Source: Acidianus hospitalis (GTDB lineage: Archaea; Thermoproteota; Thermoprotei_A; Sulfolobales; Sulfolobaceae). Taken from it: a stretch of 34,557 bases of DNA. A program made the position numbers and the translations under genes. This document shows positions 27,214 to 34,557 of this stretch, one piece after another. Numbering within the stretch: position 1 is the first letter of the stretch; every line of letters begins with the position of its first letter. Location of the stretch: positions 1 to 34,557 of the forward strand of contig QEFD01000231.1 of the NCBI GenBank assembly GCA_003086435.1. The letters run 5' to 3'. A model generated the notes under the pieces. The model was not told the origin of the DNA, made no database searches, and saw nothing but the letters and a program-made list of their open reading frames with translations.

Positions 27214-28940
27214 ATTATCACCGCCAAGAGAGTTATTATAATAAAAGCAAGAATCATGTAAAAAATATAATAACTTAATGAACTATTCATATACGAAGTA
27301 GATAAAATTCTAGAGAACTTCTTATATGCCTTAGCAAGGCTGTACATTGCCTCCCAAAATATATCTGCAGAGAATACTACCTCGTTTTCTAAAATTTTGG
27401 TTCTGAGCAATTTAGATAACATCATTCTGATATTATTTGCTAAAGCAAACGATGAATATTGGTCCTCAATTTTTTCTCCATTATTCCACGTTTCGCTTCT
27501 CCTAATTTTAGGTTTTCCAAATATTCCAAAAGTTACTAAGCTTATTACAAATAAAAGTAGTAATACGTATAATGGCGAAATTCCTCCGAACGGCTCTCCA
27601 TAACTTGAGATTATTAGCAAACCTTCTAGCATGCCTAAACATGGTGCCCCTGCAGTAAACCCCCTAAAGAAAATGTATGAAACTGAACCCAAGAGTAGGA
27701 CAATGATCCCTACTAGCAGAACAATTGAAACCTTGGCAGAACCTTCTGTTTTCCCTAGCTTGAATATTTGAGTGTAAGAAATAAATTTAATTAACGCACC
27801 AGTTGCTAGTCCTTCACCCATTGCTACTATTGATCCTGAAATTATGGGAATAATAGAAAGAACGGAGTGCTCAACGTAAGCTAACATAAATAAGCTCTCT
27901 AAAAGCCCCCATGCGGCTACTCCGCCAATATTTGGTAATAATCCTGACATTGAAGACGCAAGCAGGATTCCTCCTATTTTTCCTCTCAAGGATTTAGCAA
28001 TCTTTATGTAAGTTAAGGATTCCCCTTCAACACTGCCGGAAATAAAGAATAACCCTGTCTTTGCTATAGAGTGAGCTAGGGCGAACACAAGCGTAACGTC
28101 AAGAGCGAATTGTGATAATACTCCTTGACTAATTAAATAAACGCCTATTCCCGTTAGTATTGAACCGTTGTTCTCTATTGTACTGAAAGCTAATAAGCCT
28201 TTTACGTGTTCAGATACGTAAGCATATAGTGCACCGAAGAAAACAGAAAAGCTACCCATTCCTAATAATATAAAGCCAAAGTCTTGAGTTACTATAGTGC
28301 GTTGTGTTAAAGATGCGATTTTAATTATACCGTATACTCCCATTAAAGTCATTGTCGCACTTAGTATTGCAGAGGAATTTGCGGGTGCGGATCCGTGAGC
28401 TATTGGTAACCATTCCATTACTAAGAAAGGAAATATACCCATTTTTACTATGAACCCAAATGTAGATATTATGAAAGGTAATGGCGAAGAGAGCTCTGTA
28501 AAGTAAATGTTGTCAGTAATAGAATACGAGTAGATGAATGCAGACAATATTAACACGGTGCTCAGTTCTCCGAATGCCATAAAAGTAAATGCCGGGTAAT
28601 CTATTTTCTTATTTAGACCTATTATAGCATATGCAGGTATTGACATTATTTCCCAACCTGCTAGAAATTCTAGGTAATTATTGGAAATTAGTACGATATA
28701 CATCCCTAGAATTGAAGTTATGAAAAGTGGAGAAAGCCATTTGCCGTAATTATCGTAAAATATTGAGAAGGCTGAAGAGAGTAACCATACTATTCCGGCT
28801 ATAAGGAAGAATATGCAATGCAGTCCTTGGTATATTATGAGCGCTGACGCTATTCCTAGTAAGGAGTAGCCTATTTTTCTATTAAACAAGGAAATTACTA
28901 TAGATACTAATAATAAAAATAAAATGAGCAACTGGAGCAT
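27210..28940 (-). CDS. Antiporter-like proton/ion-translocating subunit (HyfB/NuoL type)
   Basis: 577 residues from the ATG at 28940, which has GGTGA 5 nt ahead; a GTG at 28949 is the alternative start. About 14-16 helices. Family marks are the TM5 glutamate in FLAGWEIMSIPAYAIIGLNKK, VMEWLPIAHGSAPANSSAIL with the conserved His, and the TM8-12 core with lysines (AHSIAKTGLFFISGSVEG). It belongs to the Mrp/NuoL/M/N antiporter family that drives proton or sodium movement. The C-terminal 100 residues include a cytoplasmic loop and a last membrane helix, like HyfB. It is the larger of two such subunits in this operon. Confidence 0.9.
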   Translation of the reverse strand: MLQLLILFLLLVSIVISLFNRKIGYSLLGIASALIIYQGLHCIFFLIAGIVWLLSSAFSIFYDNYGKWLSPLFITSILGMYIVLISNNYLEFLAGWEIMSIPAYAIIGLNKKIDYPAFTFMAFGELSTVLILSAFIYSYSITDNIYFTELSSPLPFIISTFGFIVKMGIFPFLVMEWLPIAHGSAPANSSAILSATMTLMGVYGIIKIASLTQRTIVTQDFGFILLGMGSFSVFFGALYAYVSEHVKGLLAFSTIENNGSILTGIGVYLISQGVLSQFALDVTLVFALAHSIAKTGLFFISGSVEGESLTYIKIAKSLRGKIGGILLASSMSGLLPNIGGVAAWGLLESLFMLAYVEHSVLSIIPIISGSIVAMGEGLATGALIKFISYTQIFKLGKTEGSAKVSIVLLVGIIVLLLGSVSYIFFRGFTAGAPCLGMLEGLLIISSYGEPFGGISPLYVLLLLFVISLVTFGIFGKPKIRRSETWNNGEKIEDQYSSFALANNIRMMLSKLLRTKILENEVVFSADIFWEAMYSLAKAYKKFSRILSTSYMNSSLSYYIFYMILAFIIITLLAVII

Positions 28941-28941
28941 T

Positions 28942-29553
28942 TTAATCACCTTTTGCCTCTATTAAAGCTTTTAATATTGTGTATGGATTTGGAGGGCATC
29001 CAGCTATTCTAACGTCTCCTTTTATTTCTGGCGGCAAGCCTAATAGTCCGCCAGAAATTGCACATACTCCTAGAAGAATTATTAACTTAGGCTCAGGCAT
29101 AGCTTCATAAGCTCTCATAAGTGCTTCTCTCATTCCTTCGGTCATTATTCCCATTACTAAAAGCGCGTCAGCATGTCTAGGAGTATTTGTAAAAAATATT
29201 CCAAACCTGCTCATATCATATTGTGGGGAAGTTAATAACTTAAGTTCTAAATTGCATCCTCCGCAAGTTCCAACGTCTATTGGATAAATATAGAATGATT
29301 TCCTAAAGGTAGGATTTCTTTTTTTAACATCAAATATGTTCACGTCTCCGGTAGGTTTATAGCTAGGAAAGCATCTTCTACAGAATATGCATTTTTCCTG
29401 AGTCCATTTATTATCCTCTATTGCGTTAGTTGGACAATTAACGTTGCCTTCTCCTTCGATTTGCGTACTCCACGGTGCAACTTCTAATGGTTTTTCCTTT
29501 GGGAATTTCTCGGTTCTAATCCCGCGTTTTATTCCTTTTAAGAACCAACTCAT
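28942..29553 (-). CDS. NuoB-like iron-sulfur small subunit with a fused half-ferredoxin
   Basis: 203 residues from the ATG at 29553, which forms an ATGA overlap with the preceding stop; a start 48 bases further up is unlikely. The C-terminal two thirds are the small-subunit fold with all four ligands of the proximal 4Fe-4S cluster: CGGC in DVGTCGGCNLEL, then LLGVCAISGG and IAGCPPNP. In front, residues of about 40-62 carry CPTNAIE and, 15 residues on, CIFCRRC. These four cysteines equal one cluster of a bacterial 2[4Fe-4S] ferredoxin, with the other cluster deleted. In Hyf/Ech complexes the ferredoxin part is usually a separate gene. It passes electrons towards the large subunit at the cytoplasmic face. 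Confidence 0.9.
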   Translation of the reverse strand: MSWFLKGIKRGIRTEKFPKEKPLEVAPWSTQIEGEGNVNCPTNAIEDNKWTQEKCIFCRRCFPSYKPTGDVNIFDVKKRNPTFRKSFYIYPIDVGTCGGCNLELKLLTSPQYDMSRFGIFFTNTPRHADALLVMGIMTEGMREALMRAYEAMPEPKLIILLGVCAISGGLLGLPPEIKGDVRIAGCPPNPYTILKALIEAKGD

Positions 29554-30683
29554 TCGAACTTCACCCCTATTTCTGATATCCAAATTCCAAAACTTTCCCA
29601 ATTAAACGGTAAATCTGTAAAAATATTTTTAACCATAGATTTTGAAAAAAGTTTAATATTTACTGAAGAAGGAGATAGTAAGTAAATCTCGCTAATTTTT
29701 CCTTCATTGCTAACCTCAACGTAATATGCGAGGTCTCCAGAAGGACTTTCAACTCTCCCTATAGCTTTTCCCTCAGCTAATTTACCTTTATATTCTATCT
29801 TTTTTAGATTTATTCTAGATAGCATATTTAAAGATTCAAAAATCTCCTTTCCTCTAACTATGAATCTGCCGAAGGCGTCTGCAGAATCGTAAGTTGAAAT
29901 TTTAAATTCAAGGTCTTTATAAGGTAAGCCTATTTCTTCATTTCTTGCATCGTATTCTAAGTTAGCTGCCCTTGCCACAGGTCCTATGCTCTCTTCGTCC
30001 TTAATAATCCCATTACCTTGTAATCTATCTATAAATATTCTACTTTCTATCAGAGAATTGAATAAATCATTGAATTCCTTTTCAATAATTTCCAAGTCTT
30101 TTATTTTGCCTTCTTCTACGTTAATCCCTCCATAATAATTGACTCCAAAAAAGTATCTATGACCAAAATATTTTCCTATTATTCTATTAACTTTTTCAAC
30201 TAGCCATAATAGTGAATTCATCGGAACTTGAAATCCTGCAGATTCTGTAAGTCTCTCTATAACCAATAGATTATTCCTTATTCTCTCTAGTTCAATCTCT
30301 GCTATTCTGTCTAGTAATAATTCATACGGTACTTCTATTCCCAATGCTTTTTCTATTGCCATTAGAAACGCTATTGTGTGCGAAGCAGTGAAAGGAGCGT
30401 TTATTCTCTCTATATAAAGTAAAGCATCGTTTATTCCTTTTCCTTTTATTTTAATCGTTCTAGACTTATAATATGGGTTAACGATAACGTTTCTAATATA
30501 TTCTCCAAACGTTATAATATCGAGCCTTACAGATTCCATTAATCCGCCTGCACTAGGGCCGTAAACAAAATCAAAGGAACCATAAGCTGGAGAATATGTT
30601 CTTTTCTCTATTTCCTCTTCACATTCTACGTAGCCATCATTGTATAAACAGAATTTGCCTAGTTTACCTATTTTTCTCCTCAT
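29550..30683 (-). CDS. Group-4 hydrogenase/NuoD-like large subunit without the Ni-Fe site (Ehr type)
   Basis: 377 residues from the ATG at 30683 (ATGA overlap with the preceding stop). It is homologous to the large subunit of group-4 [NiFe] hydrogenases and NuoD of complex I: SPAYGSFDFVYGPSAGGLMESVRLDI resembles the N-terminal sheet, and ELERIRNNLLVIERL is the family helix. The first active-site motif, normally RICGxC...H, reads RINAPFTASH: both cysteines are gone but the His remains. The second motif near the C terminus, normally DPCxxC, reads TDLPFNWESFG, also without cysteines. So it cannot bind nickel in the known way, as in NuoD and in the energy-converting hydrogenase-related (Ehr) complexes. 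Its reaction partner is unknown. Confidence 0.85.
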   Translation of the reverse strand: MRRKIGKLGKFCLYNDGYVECEEEIEKRTYSPAYGSFDFVYGPSAGGLMESVRLDIITFGEYIRNVIVNPYYKSRTIKIKGKGINDALLYIERINAPFTASHTIAFLMAIEKALGIEVPYELLLDRIAEIELERIRNNLLVIERLTESAGFQVPMNSLLWLVEKVNRIIGKYFGHRYFFGVNYYGGINVEEGKIKDLEIIEKEFNDLFNSLIESRIFIDRLQGNGIIKDEESIGPVARAANLEYDARNEEIGLPYKDLEFKISTYDSADAFGRFIVRGKEIFESLNMLSRINLKKIEYKGKLAEGKAIGRVESPSGDLAYYVEVSNEGKISEIYLLSPSSVNIKLFSKSMVKNIFTDLPFNWESFGIWISEIGVKFE

Positions 30684-31987
30684 AATGACCACCAGGCTAT
30701 AATAAATATTCCTATACCTAGTGATATAATTGCTGAAATTAAAGATATAATACCCAGTGATTTATCTTCGTTCAGTGAATCTCTTTCTCCTTTAAACGTC
30801 ATTTTGCTAACGTGGTAATTAACTGAGATGAAAGCAGTTGACAAAGCTATAAGGACTATAATAAACTCAATGGCGCACTTTTCTATTAGTGATGATAAAA
30901 TTAAAAATTCGCCAATAAATGTTCCAAAAGGTGGAGTTCCAGTTACTGCTAATGAAGAAAGCAATAATGAATAAGGAATAAATGTGTTTTTCCATAATCC
31001 ATACTCTTCAATTCTCTTACTTTCATAAGTTTTAATTAGAAGTCCGCTAGAGTAGAAGGCTCCAGCTTTTCCGAACGCGTGGGAAATTAAGAGAATTACT
31101 GCTCCTAGAATTTGTCCGCTGGCTAGTCCTAATAACGCTAAGTTCATGTTTTCAATTGTTGAATAAGCGAAAAGCCTCTTAAAGAACACTTGACTTGCCA
31201 TACTTATTGAGGCTATTACTATGGAAATTACTGCTATCCAAGAATATAATGTAAATATTGAGCATATTTTGTAAAATTGATAAAGAACGTATAGAGCTAC
31301 TGGCAATAAGACTCCAGAGAACATTGCACTTATAGGCGCTGGTGCTTCACTGTGAGCATCCGGTAGCCAAGTATTTACTGGAAAAATCCCTACTTTGGTA
31401 CCGAAACCTACTAGGGCTATAGCCGACGCGATCCTTAAAGTTAGTGAAGAGTAATGGTTCATTACTAGGTACGATACAACTAGAGAGTGCGTGCAGTAGT
31501 ATACTAGGATGATGGAAATAAAGGCAAAAGTCACCCCTGCGGAAACTATTATTGTATATCTCCATCCAACTTCCATTGCGATTTCTGTTCCTTCAGTTAT
31601 TACTAATAGTATTGTAGATATTGTTGTAGCCTCTATTCCTACCCACATTAAACCTAGGTTGTTTATTACCAAAGCAAAGAACATTGAAGAAGCGAAGAAA
31701 TTTAATAGCAAAAAGTAAGTTCTTTCACTTATTTTTGTTCTTTCGCCTTTGAGATAATTAATTGAGAACAATGCAGATAATAGATATATTGAGGATACCA
31801 TTATTATAAAATACCAGGTAAATGAGGTAACGTAGAAGTAGCATACTATGGGAATTTTGTTAAGTAATAATAGTGAAATTAACACTTCAGCTATTCCTGA
31901 AGCTATTGTAGAATATTTAATACCTTTAATAAAAAACGCATTAGCTATTATTGGTACAATTATTAAGCTGATTATTAATACATTCAC
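30680..31987 (-). CDS. Antiporter-like membrane subunit (HyfF/NuoN/MrpD type), first gene of the operon
   Basis: 435 residues, about 12-14 helices. Key residues of proton-pumping antiporter-like subunits are visible: the TM5 glutamate in LGLMWVGIEATTIS, TKVGIFPVNTWLPDAHSEAPAP with the conserved Lys and His, and a later core lysine in SHAFGKAGAFYSSGLLIK. It starts at a GTG, 7 nt after a perfect AGGTGA ribosome site. That site is at the end of a leader of about 110 nt carrying a fluoride-riboswitch-like aptamer. All six operon genes overlap and should respond together. Confidence 0.9.
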   Translation of the reverse strand: MNVLIISLIIVPIIANAFFIKGIKYSTIASGIAEVLISLLLLNKIPIVCYFYVTSFTWYFIIMVSSIYLLSALFSINYLKGERTKISERTYFLLLNFFASSMFFALVINNLGLMWVGIEATTISTILLVITEGTEIAMEVGWRYTIIVSAGVTFAFISIILVYYCTHSLVVSYLVMNHYSSLTLRIASAIALVGFGTKVGIFPVNTWLPDAHSEAPAPISAMFSGVLLPVALYVLYQFYKICSIFTLYSWIAVISIVIASISMASQVFFKRLFAYSTIENMNLALLGLASGQILGAVILLISHAFGKAGAFYSSGLLIKTYESKRIEEYGLWKNTFIPYSLLLSSLAVTGTPPFGTFIGEFLILSSLIEKCAIEFIIVLIALSTAFISVNYHVSKMTFKGERDSLNEDKSLGIISLISAIISLGIGIFIIAWWSL

Positions 31988-31994
31988 GGGCCTT

Positions 31995-32082
31995 TCACCT
32001 ATCTCCTTTAGAGATAGGCGTCATCAGCCCTCATAAAATCGGGCGGTTCGGGGAATTAAACCCCAGGGGGACGCCATCCCCT
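31995..32082 (-). ncRNA. Fluoride riboswitch (crcB motif) in the leader of the hydrogenase-like operon
   Basis: Reading the minus strand from 32082: P1 AGGGG (32082-32078) pairs with CCCCT (32069-32065) around the loop ATGGCGTC. An extra GGGG/CCCC hairpin (32064-32050) follows, then GAACCGCCC. P3 pairs GCCC (32044-32041) with GGGC (32030-32027), and the tail is CTGATGACGCCTAT. The loop GGCGTC (32075-32070) can pair with the tail GACGCC (32022-32017), the class-defining pseudoknot. This agrees with the known aptamer pattern GGxGATGGxGTxCxCC, AACxGCC, GGGCTGATGxCxCCTA. Downstream, CCTATCTC (32018-32011) pairs with GAGATAGG (32005-31998), covering part of the AGGTGA ribosome site (32000-31995). 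Two pseudoknot bases are shared with that hairpin, so fluoride binding should free the site and turn translation on. Confidence 0.88.
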
Positions 32083-32119
32083 AGCTTCATTAATCAGCCA
32101 ACTAAAACACTTTTAACAA

Positions 32120-32128
32120 GCTTAAAAG
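32120..32128 (-). promoter_or_regulatory. Probable TATA box of the riboswitch-led operon
   Basis: Minus-strand CTTTTAAGC is centred near 32124 and predicts a start around 32098, giving a leader of about 110 nt that includes the whole aptamer. A second possible box, TTAAAAG near 32111, would start within P1 and is less suitable. Confidence 0.5.
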
Positions 32129-32203
32129 TTTTATTCATGTAAAATTGTATTTTATTCTTCTAGAAAGTTTTAATTGATAACAACCTCTAAGATTAACAAA
32201 AAT

Positions 32204-32211
32204 AATTTAAA
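32204..32211 (+). promoter_or_regulatory. TATA box of the MFS transporter
   Basis: AATTTAAA is centred 28 bp ahead of the ATG at 32235, giving a leaderless start divergent from the riboswitch operon. Confidence 0.6.
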
Positions 32212-32234
32212 CCATTTATTATTGTATAAGCGAT

Positions 32235-33587
32235 ATGGAACCTGAAAGCTTCTCGTCAAACAGTTATAAAGCAATAGTTTCGCAATTTACTGGATTTCTT
32301 TTAGATGCTTACGATCTGACAATGATATTAGGTATTGCACCAGTAATAGCAAAAGTCCTTTTACCGCCTGCATCACCTTTAATTGCGACTTTCTCAGTTA
32401 TATTATCATATTCTCTAACAATAATATTTAGGCCTTTAGGTTCCGCAATTTTTGGCCATTTAGGAGACAAAATAGGTAGAAAAGGAGACTTAATAATTAC
32501 TATCCTCGGCTTAGGGATAGCAAGTGCATTGACTTCAACTTTACCAACTTATGCCGCAGTGGGGATATTAGCTTTTGTCCTTTTTATTATAATTAGGATT
32601 GCAGTAGGAATATTTGCAGGTGGAGAATATGCAGCTGGACACCCCTTCGCAATGGAGTGGACTCCTTTTAAATGGAGGGGCTTAATTAGCGGTATAATAC
32701 AAGGAGGGTTTTCATTTGGCGCTGCCTTAGCGGCAGTAGTTGAAGCAGCGTTTATTGGGTTCTTTGGAGTAAAGGCTTTAGATGCTTATGCATGGCGTTA
32801 CTTGTTTTTAACGTCGTTAGTTCCTGCAGTTATTGCATTAATAATTAGAATTACTATGAAAGAAACTCCAGTCTTTGAAGATGTTAGAGCGAACAAATTA
32901 ATTAGGAAATCTCCATTCTTAGATTTATTTAGAAAGCCTTATAGGAGGGACTTCTTCCAGGTTATGCTTTACATGACGGGATTATTCTTTTCAGCTTATG
33001 CTTTATTTGCATTTGTTCCTGCAATATTAGAGCATAGCCCATCTATATATGGCTTAGGTACTGCAGATACTATATATTCTTACGGAACTTATGCGGCCTT
33101 TGCTGGAGCCGTAACCATAGGCGCATTATCTCAAATTATAGGTAGGAGGAAAATAACAATTATATGGGCAATAATAACTGCTATCATATCAATTCCAATT
33201 TACTATCTCCTTATTTACTCTGCTACTATAGGAAGTGTAGCGCTGTCAACTTTAGCGGTAATAATAATAGGTTTCATTACTCAAGCCCCGTGGGGAATAG
33301 TCCCAATATATTTATCAGAAAGGTTTAAGGCCTCTATGAGGGCTTCAGGAGTAGGTTTTGGTTATTCTTCAGGAATTTTCATAGGCGGATGGTTTAGTAT
33401 ATATGTTCCGTTAATGCACCAGTATTTATTTAAGTCCCTTGATACGCCAACTAATGTGTGGTTTTCTACAGCAGTACTATTAATTTTAGGGGCGTTACTA
33501 GTTGGTCTAGGAGTATACTTAGGCCCAGAAACTTTAGGAACTAGACTAGCTGAAGAGGTGGAAGAAAGTAAAGTTATTCCTCATTAG
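32235..33587 (+). CDS. MFS transporter, metabolite:H+ symporter type
   Basis: 450 residues, 12 helices. The loop 2-3 signature [13 protein letters not shown] (about 75-87) is canonical for the major facilitator superfamily, and the first helix [19 protein letters not shown] with two acidic residues is typical of the metabolite/aromatic-acid:H+ symporter group common in Sulfolobales. Other supports are [22 protein letters not shown], the mid-loop with [13 protein letters not shown], and the tail [13 protein letters not shown]. It probably takes up an organic acid or sugar acid with protons; the substrate is unknown. The divergent promoter is about 100 bp from the riboswitch operon. Its end overlaps the convergent gene by 14 bp. 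Confidence 0.9.
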   Translation: MEPESFSSNSYKAIVSQFTGFLLDAYDLTMILGIAPVIAKVLLPPASPLIATFSVILSYSLTIIFRPLGSAIFGHLGDKIGRKGDLIITILGLGIASALTSTLPTYAAVGILAFVLFIIIRIAVGIFAGGEYAAGHPFAMEWTPFKWRGLISGIIQGGFSFGAALAAVVEAAFIGFFGVKALDAYAWRYLFLTSLVPAVIALIIRITMKETPVFEDVRANKLIRKSPFLDLFRKPYRRDFFQVMLYMTGLFFSAYALFAFVPAILEHSPSIYGLGTADTIYSYGTYAAFAGAVTIGALSQIIGRRKITIIWAIITAIISIPIYYLLIYSATIGSVALSTLAVIIIGFITQAPWGIVPIYLSERFKASMRASGVGFGYSSGIFIGGWFSIYVPLMHQYLFKSLDTPTNVWFSTAVLLILGALLVGLGVYLGPETLGTRLAEEVEESKVIPH

Positions 33588-34332
33588 ATAAAATATCACC
33601 TAGCTTTGCTGAATATACTGAAATTTTGAATTTTCCTTTAAGATTTTTTAACTCTTCCTCAGTATAGCTCTCCTTTCCTTCATAGTTCATGTAAATTCCT
33701 CTAAATTCTCCATTAATGAATATTAATCTGAAAACACCGTCCCCATAACCTGAAATGTATAATACTGGGTAATTATTGCAACTAGCTATTAATTCTTCAA
33801 GAGAAGAGATTAAGTCGTTCGTATTTATTTCTTTTTCTAGGATTAATTTAGATTTAGCGACTAATTTTGTTACAAACGAAATCCTCTTAAGATGCTCGGA
33901 TAAATTCAAGTTCATGAAGTTTTCCTTATAGTTTACGTAATCAACATAGATTTTTTCCTTTAGTTTTCTATCAATCTCATCGAAAATCTTGTAAAAGCTT
34001 CCTTCATTATTACCTTCGTAATATATTTGTGCAAAAGGCTCATCGTCTAGTATTACACTTATTTTCATCTTATCCTCTTTACCTTCCAAGGTAAGTTGGC
34101 AGAAATTTTTATCTATCCTTATATAATATTTCATCTTAATTTTTTTATTTATTATGATAGAAGGAATTTCTATTAATATAAAGTTACCATCCTTCAACGC
34201 CGATGGAATACAATTTACTATATTATTTAAATCACTAAACCAAGACTTTATGAACTCGTTATCGGTAATGGGAAGCTTCACAATTTTGGAAAGCATTATT
34301 GTAGGAGTCTTATATTGCCGTCTAAAAAGCAT
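33574..34332 (-). CDS. Unknown soluble protein
   Basis: 252 residues, not recognised. The first 125 residues alternate strands in a way that resembles a START/SRPBCC-like or CoxG-like fold ([20 protein letters not shown], then [18 protein letters not shown]), matching the early IVxCxP-type part of such proteins ([12 protein letters not shown]). The second half has a helix pair and a small sheet ([20 protein letters not shown]). No signal peptide or membrane segment. The minus-strand TAATATAAG box at 34350-34358 is 22 bp ahead of the ATG at 34332, slightly short but acceptable; an alternative ATG at 34296 removes 12 residues. The SRPBCC idea is tentative. Confidence 0.7.
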   Translation of the reverse strand: MLFRRQYKTPTIMLSKIVKLPITDNEFIKSWFSDLNNIVNCIPSALKDGNFILIEIPSIIINKKIKMKYYIRIDKNFCQLTLEGKEDKMKISVILDDEPFAQIYYEGNNEGSFYKIFDEIDRKLKEKIYVDYVNYKENFMNLNLSEHLKRISFVTKLVAKSKLILEKEINTNDLISSLEELIASCNNYPVLYISGYGDGVFRLIFINGEFRGIYMNYEGKESYTEEELKNLKGKFKISVYSAKLGDILSNEE

Positions 34333-34367
34333 TTTCTATATTAGTCTTACTTATATTATACGTTAAC

Positions 34368-34557
34368 TTAGTTAAAAATCGATACTAATGTTAATCTGAA
34401 GAAATCTGACGTCTCACCGTCCTGGAAGGGCGAGGGTTCCATCCTCATCGTTCCCACCATCGATTCGGCAGTAGGGGGCGTCAGAGCTCCCGTTTGTCCC
34501 TACACTTTCATTTCAATCATTTTATGTTCAATCATGATCGAGTGTAGGGACTTAGCC
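34368..34557 (-). pseudogene. tnpB: C-terminal end of a TnpB (IS200/IS605-type) gene, interrupted by a stop
   Basis: The minus strand entering from the right edge reads SLHSIMIEHKMIEMKV, then TAG (34502-34500), then GQTGALTPPTAES and GTMRMEPSPFQDGETSDFF to a TAA at 34370-34368. The PSPF-type tail after a Pro/Gly-rich linker is characteristic of archaeal TnpB ends. The G+C-rich DNA here forms CGTCCT/AGGGCG (34418-34432) inside a TCTGACG/CGTCAGA frame (34405-34411 with 34479-34485), like the structured right end that supplies the guide RNA of these nucleases. The TAG probably replaces a Trp codon (TGG). The rest of the gene lies outside the window, so whether it is dead is undecided. Confidence 0.6.
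34496..34551. repeat. Perfect 11-bp inverted repeat
   Basis: GTCCCTACACT (34496-34506) and AGTGTAGGGAC (34541-34551) are perfectly complementary around a 34-base AT-rich loop. The left arm contains the stop codon of the tnpB relic. Confidence 0.8.

Noticed and set aside
31848..32036. 62-codon plus-strand ORF antisense to the first operon gene and riboswitch
   Set aside because: It is a shadow of the antiporter-like gene on the other strand and runs into structured RNA sequence. No promoter or ribosome site.
31985..32045. Hammerhead-ribozyme-like core on the minus strand (CTGATGA ... GAAA)
   Set aside because: The pairing next to CTGATGA does not fit (C opposite T), no NUH cleavage site or third stem is present, and the whole block is explained much better by the fluoride riboswitch pattern.
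31981..32100. The GC-rich block as an IS605-type element end
   Set aside because: It has hairpins and GC richness like element ends, but the exact aptamer consensus, the pseudoknot and the AGGTGA site correctly placed before the operon start argue for a leader RNA.

Overview
The window looks like a chromosomal stretch of a thermoacidophilic crenarchaeon of the order Sulfolobales. The evidence is low G+C, TATA boxes 22-31 bp ahead of many start codons (leaderless mRNAs), GGTGA-type ribosome sites inside operons, a lipoate ligase split into two genes, a PaREP1-family protein, and threonine-rich, N-glycosylation-rich surface proteins with a C-terminal membrane anchor. The genus cannot be fixed from this sequence alone.

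Layout. 1-4.7 kb is an accessory block: an OLD-like ATPase, two HEPN-superfamily genes with a decayed ORF between them, and a two-gene module of an unknown helical protein and a PIN-type nuclease. 5-13 kb holds panB, a secreted protein, an APC amino-acid permease, a large surface beta-propeller protein, an unknown gene and an M20 metallopeptidase. 12.9-13.8 kb is debris: a CRISPR-like degenerate repeat pair, a shattered permease gene, and a copy of a repeat also found at the left window edge. lplB-lplA follow. 15-24.4 kb is a peptide/sugar-type ABC importer operon (binding protein, two permeases, two ATPases) flanked by two membrane-anchored unknown proteins. 24.4-25.6 kb has a frameshifted ATPase and an IS605-like hairpin. 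25.6-32 kb is a six-gene operon for a complex-I/group-4-hydrogenase-like membrane complex. An MFS transporter, an unknown gene and the tail of a tnpB relic close the window.

The most striking element lies at about 31,995-32,082 on the minus strand. The long GC-rich leader of the hydrogenase-like operon matches the fluoride riboswitch (crcB motif). It has the P1 hairpin with a GATGGCGTC-type loop, the AACCGCC segment, the GGGCTGATGACGCCTAT tail, and the loop-tail pseudoknot GGCGTC/GACGCC. The last two pseudoknot bases are also needed by a hairpin that hides part of a perfect AGGTGA ribosome site in front of the GTG start. This predicts a translational ON switch.

The controlled operon encodes a catalytic-subunit homologue that has lost all four nickel-binding cysteines (an 'Ehr'-type complex), an iron-sulfur small subunit and four membrane subunits. 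It should therefore be an ion-moving machine without hydrogenase activity. An acidophile is especially exposed to fluoride, because HF crosses membranes at low pH. A fluoride-induced ion-pumping complex is the leading hypothesis for a new system here.
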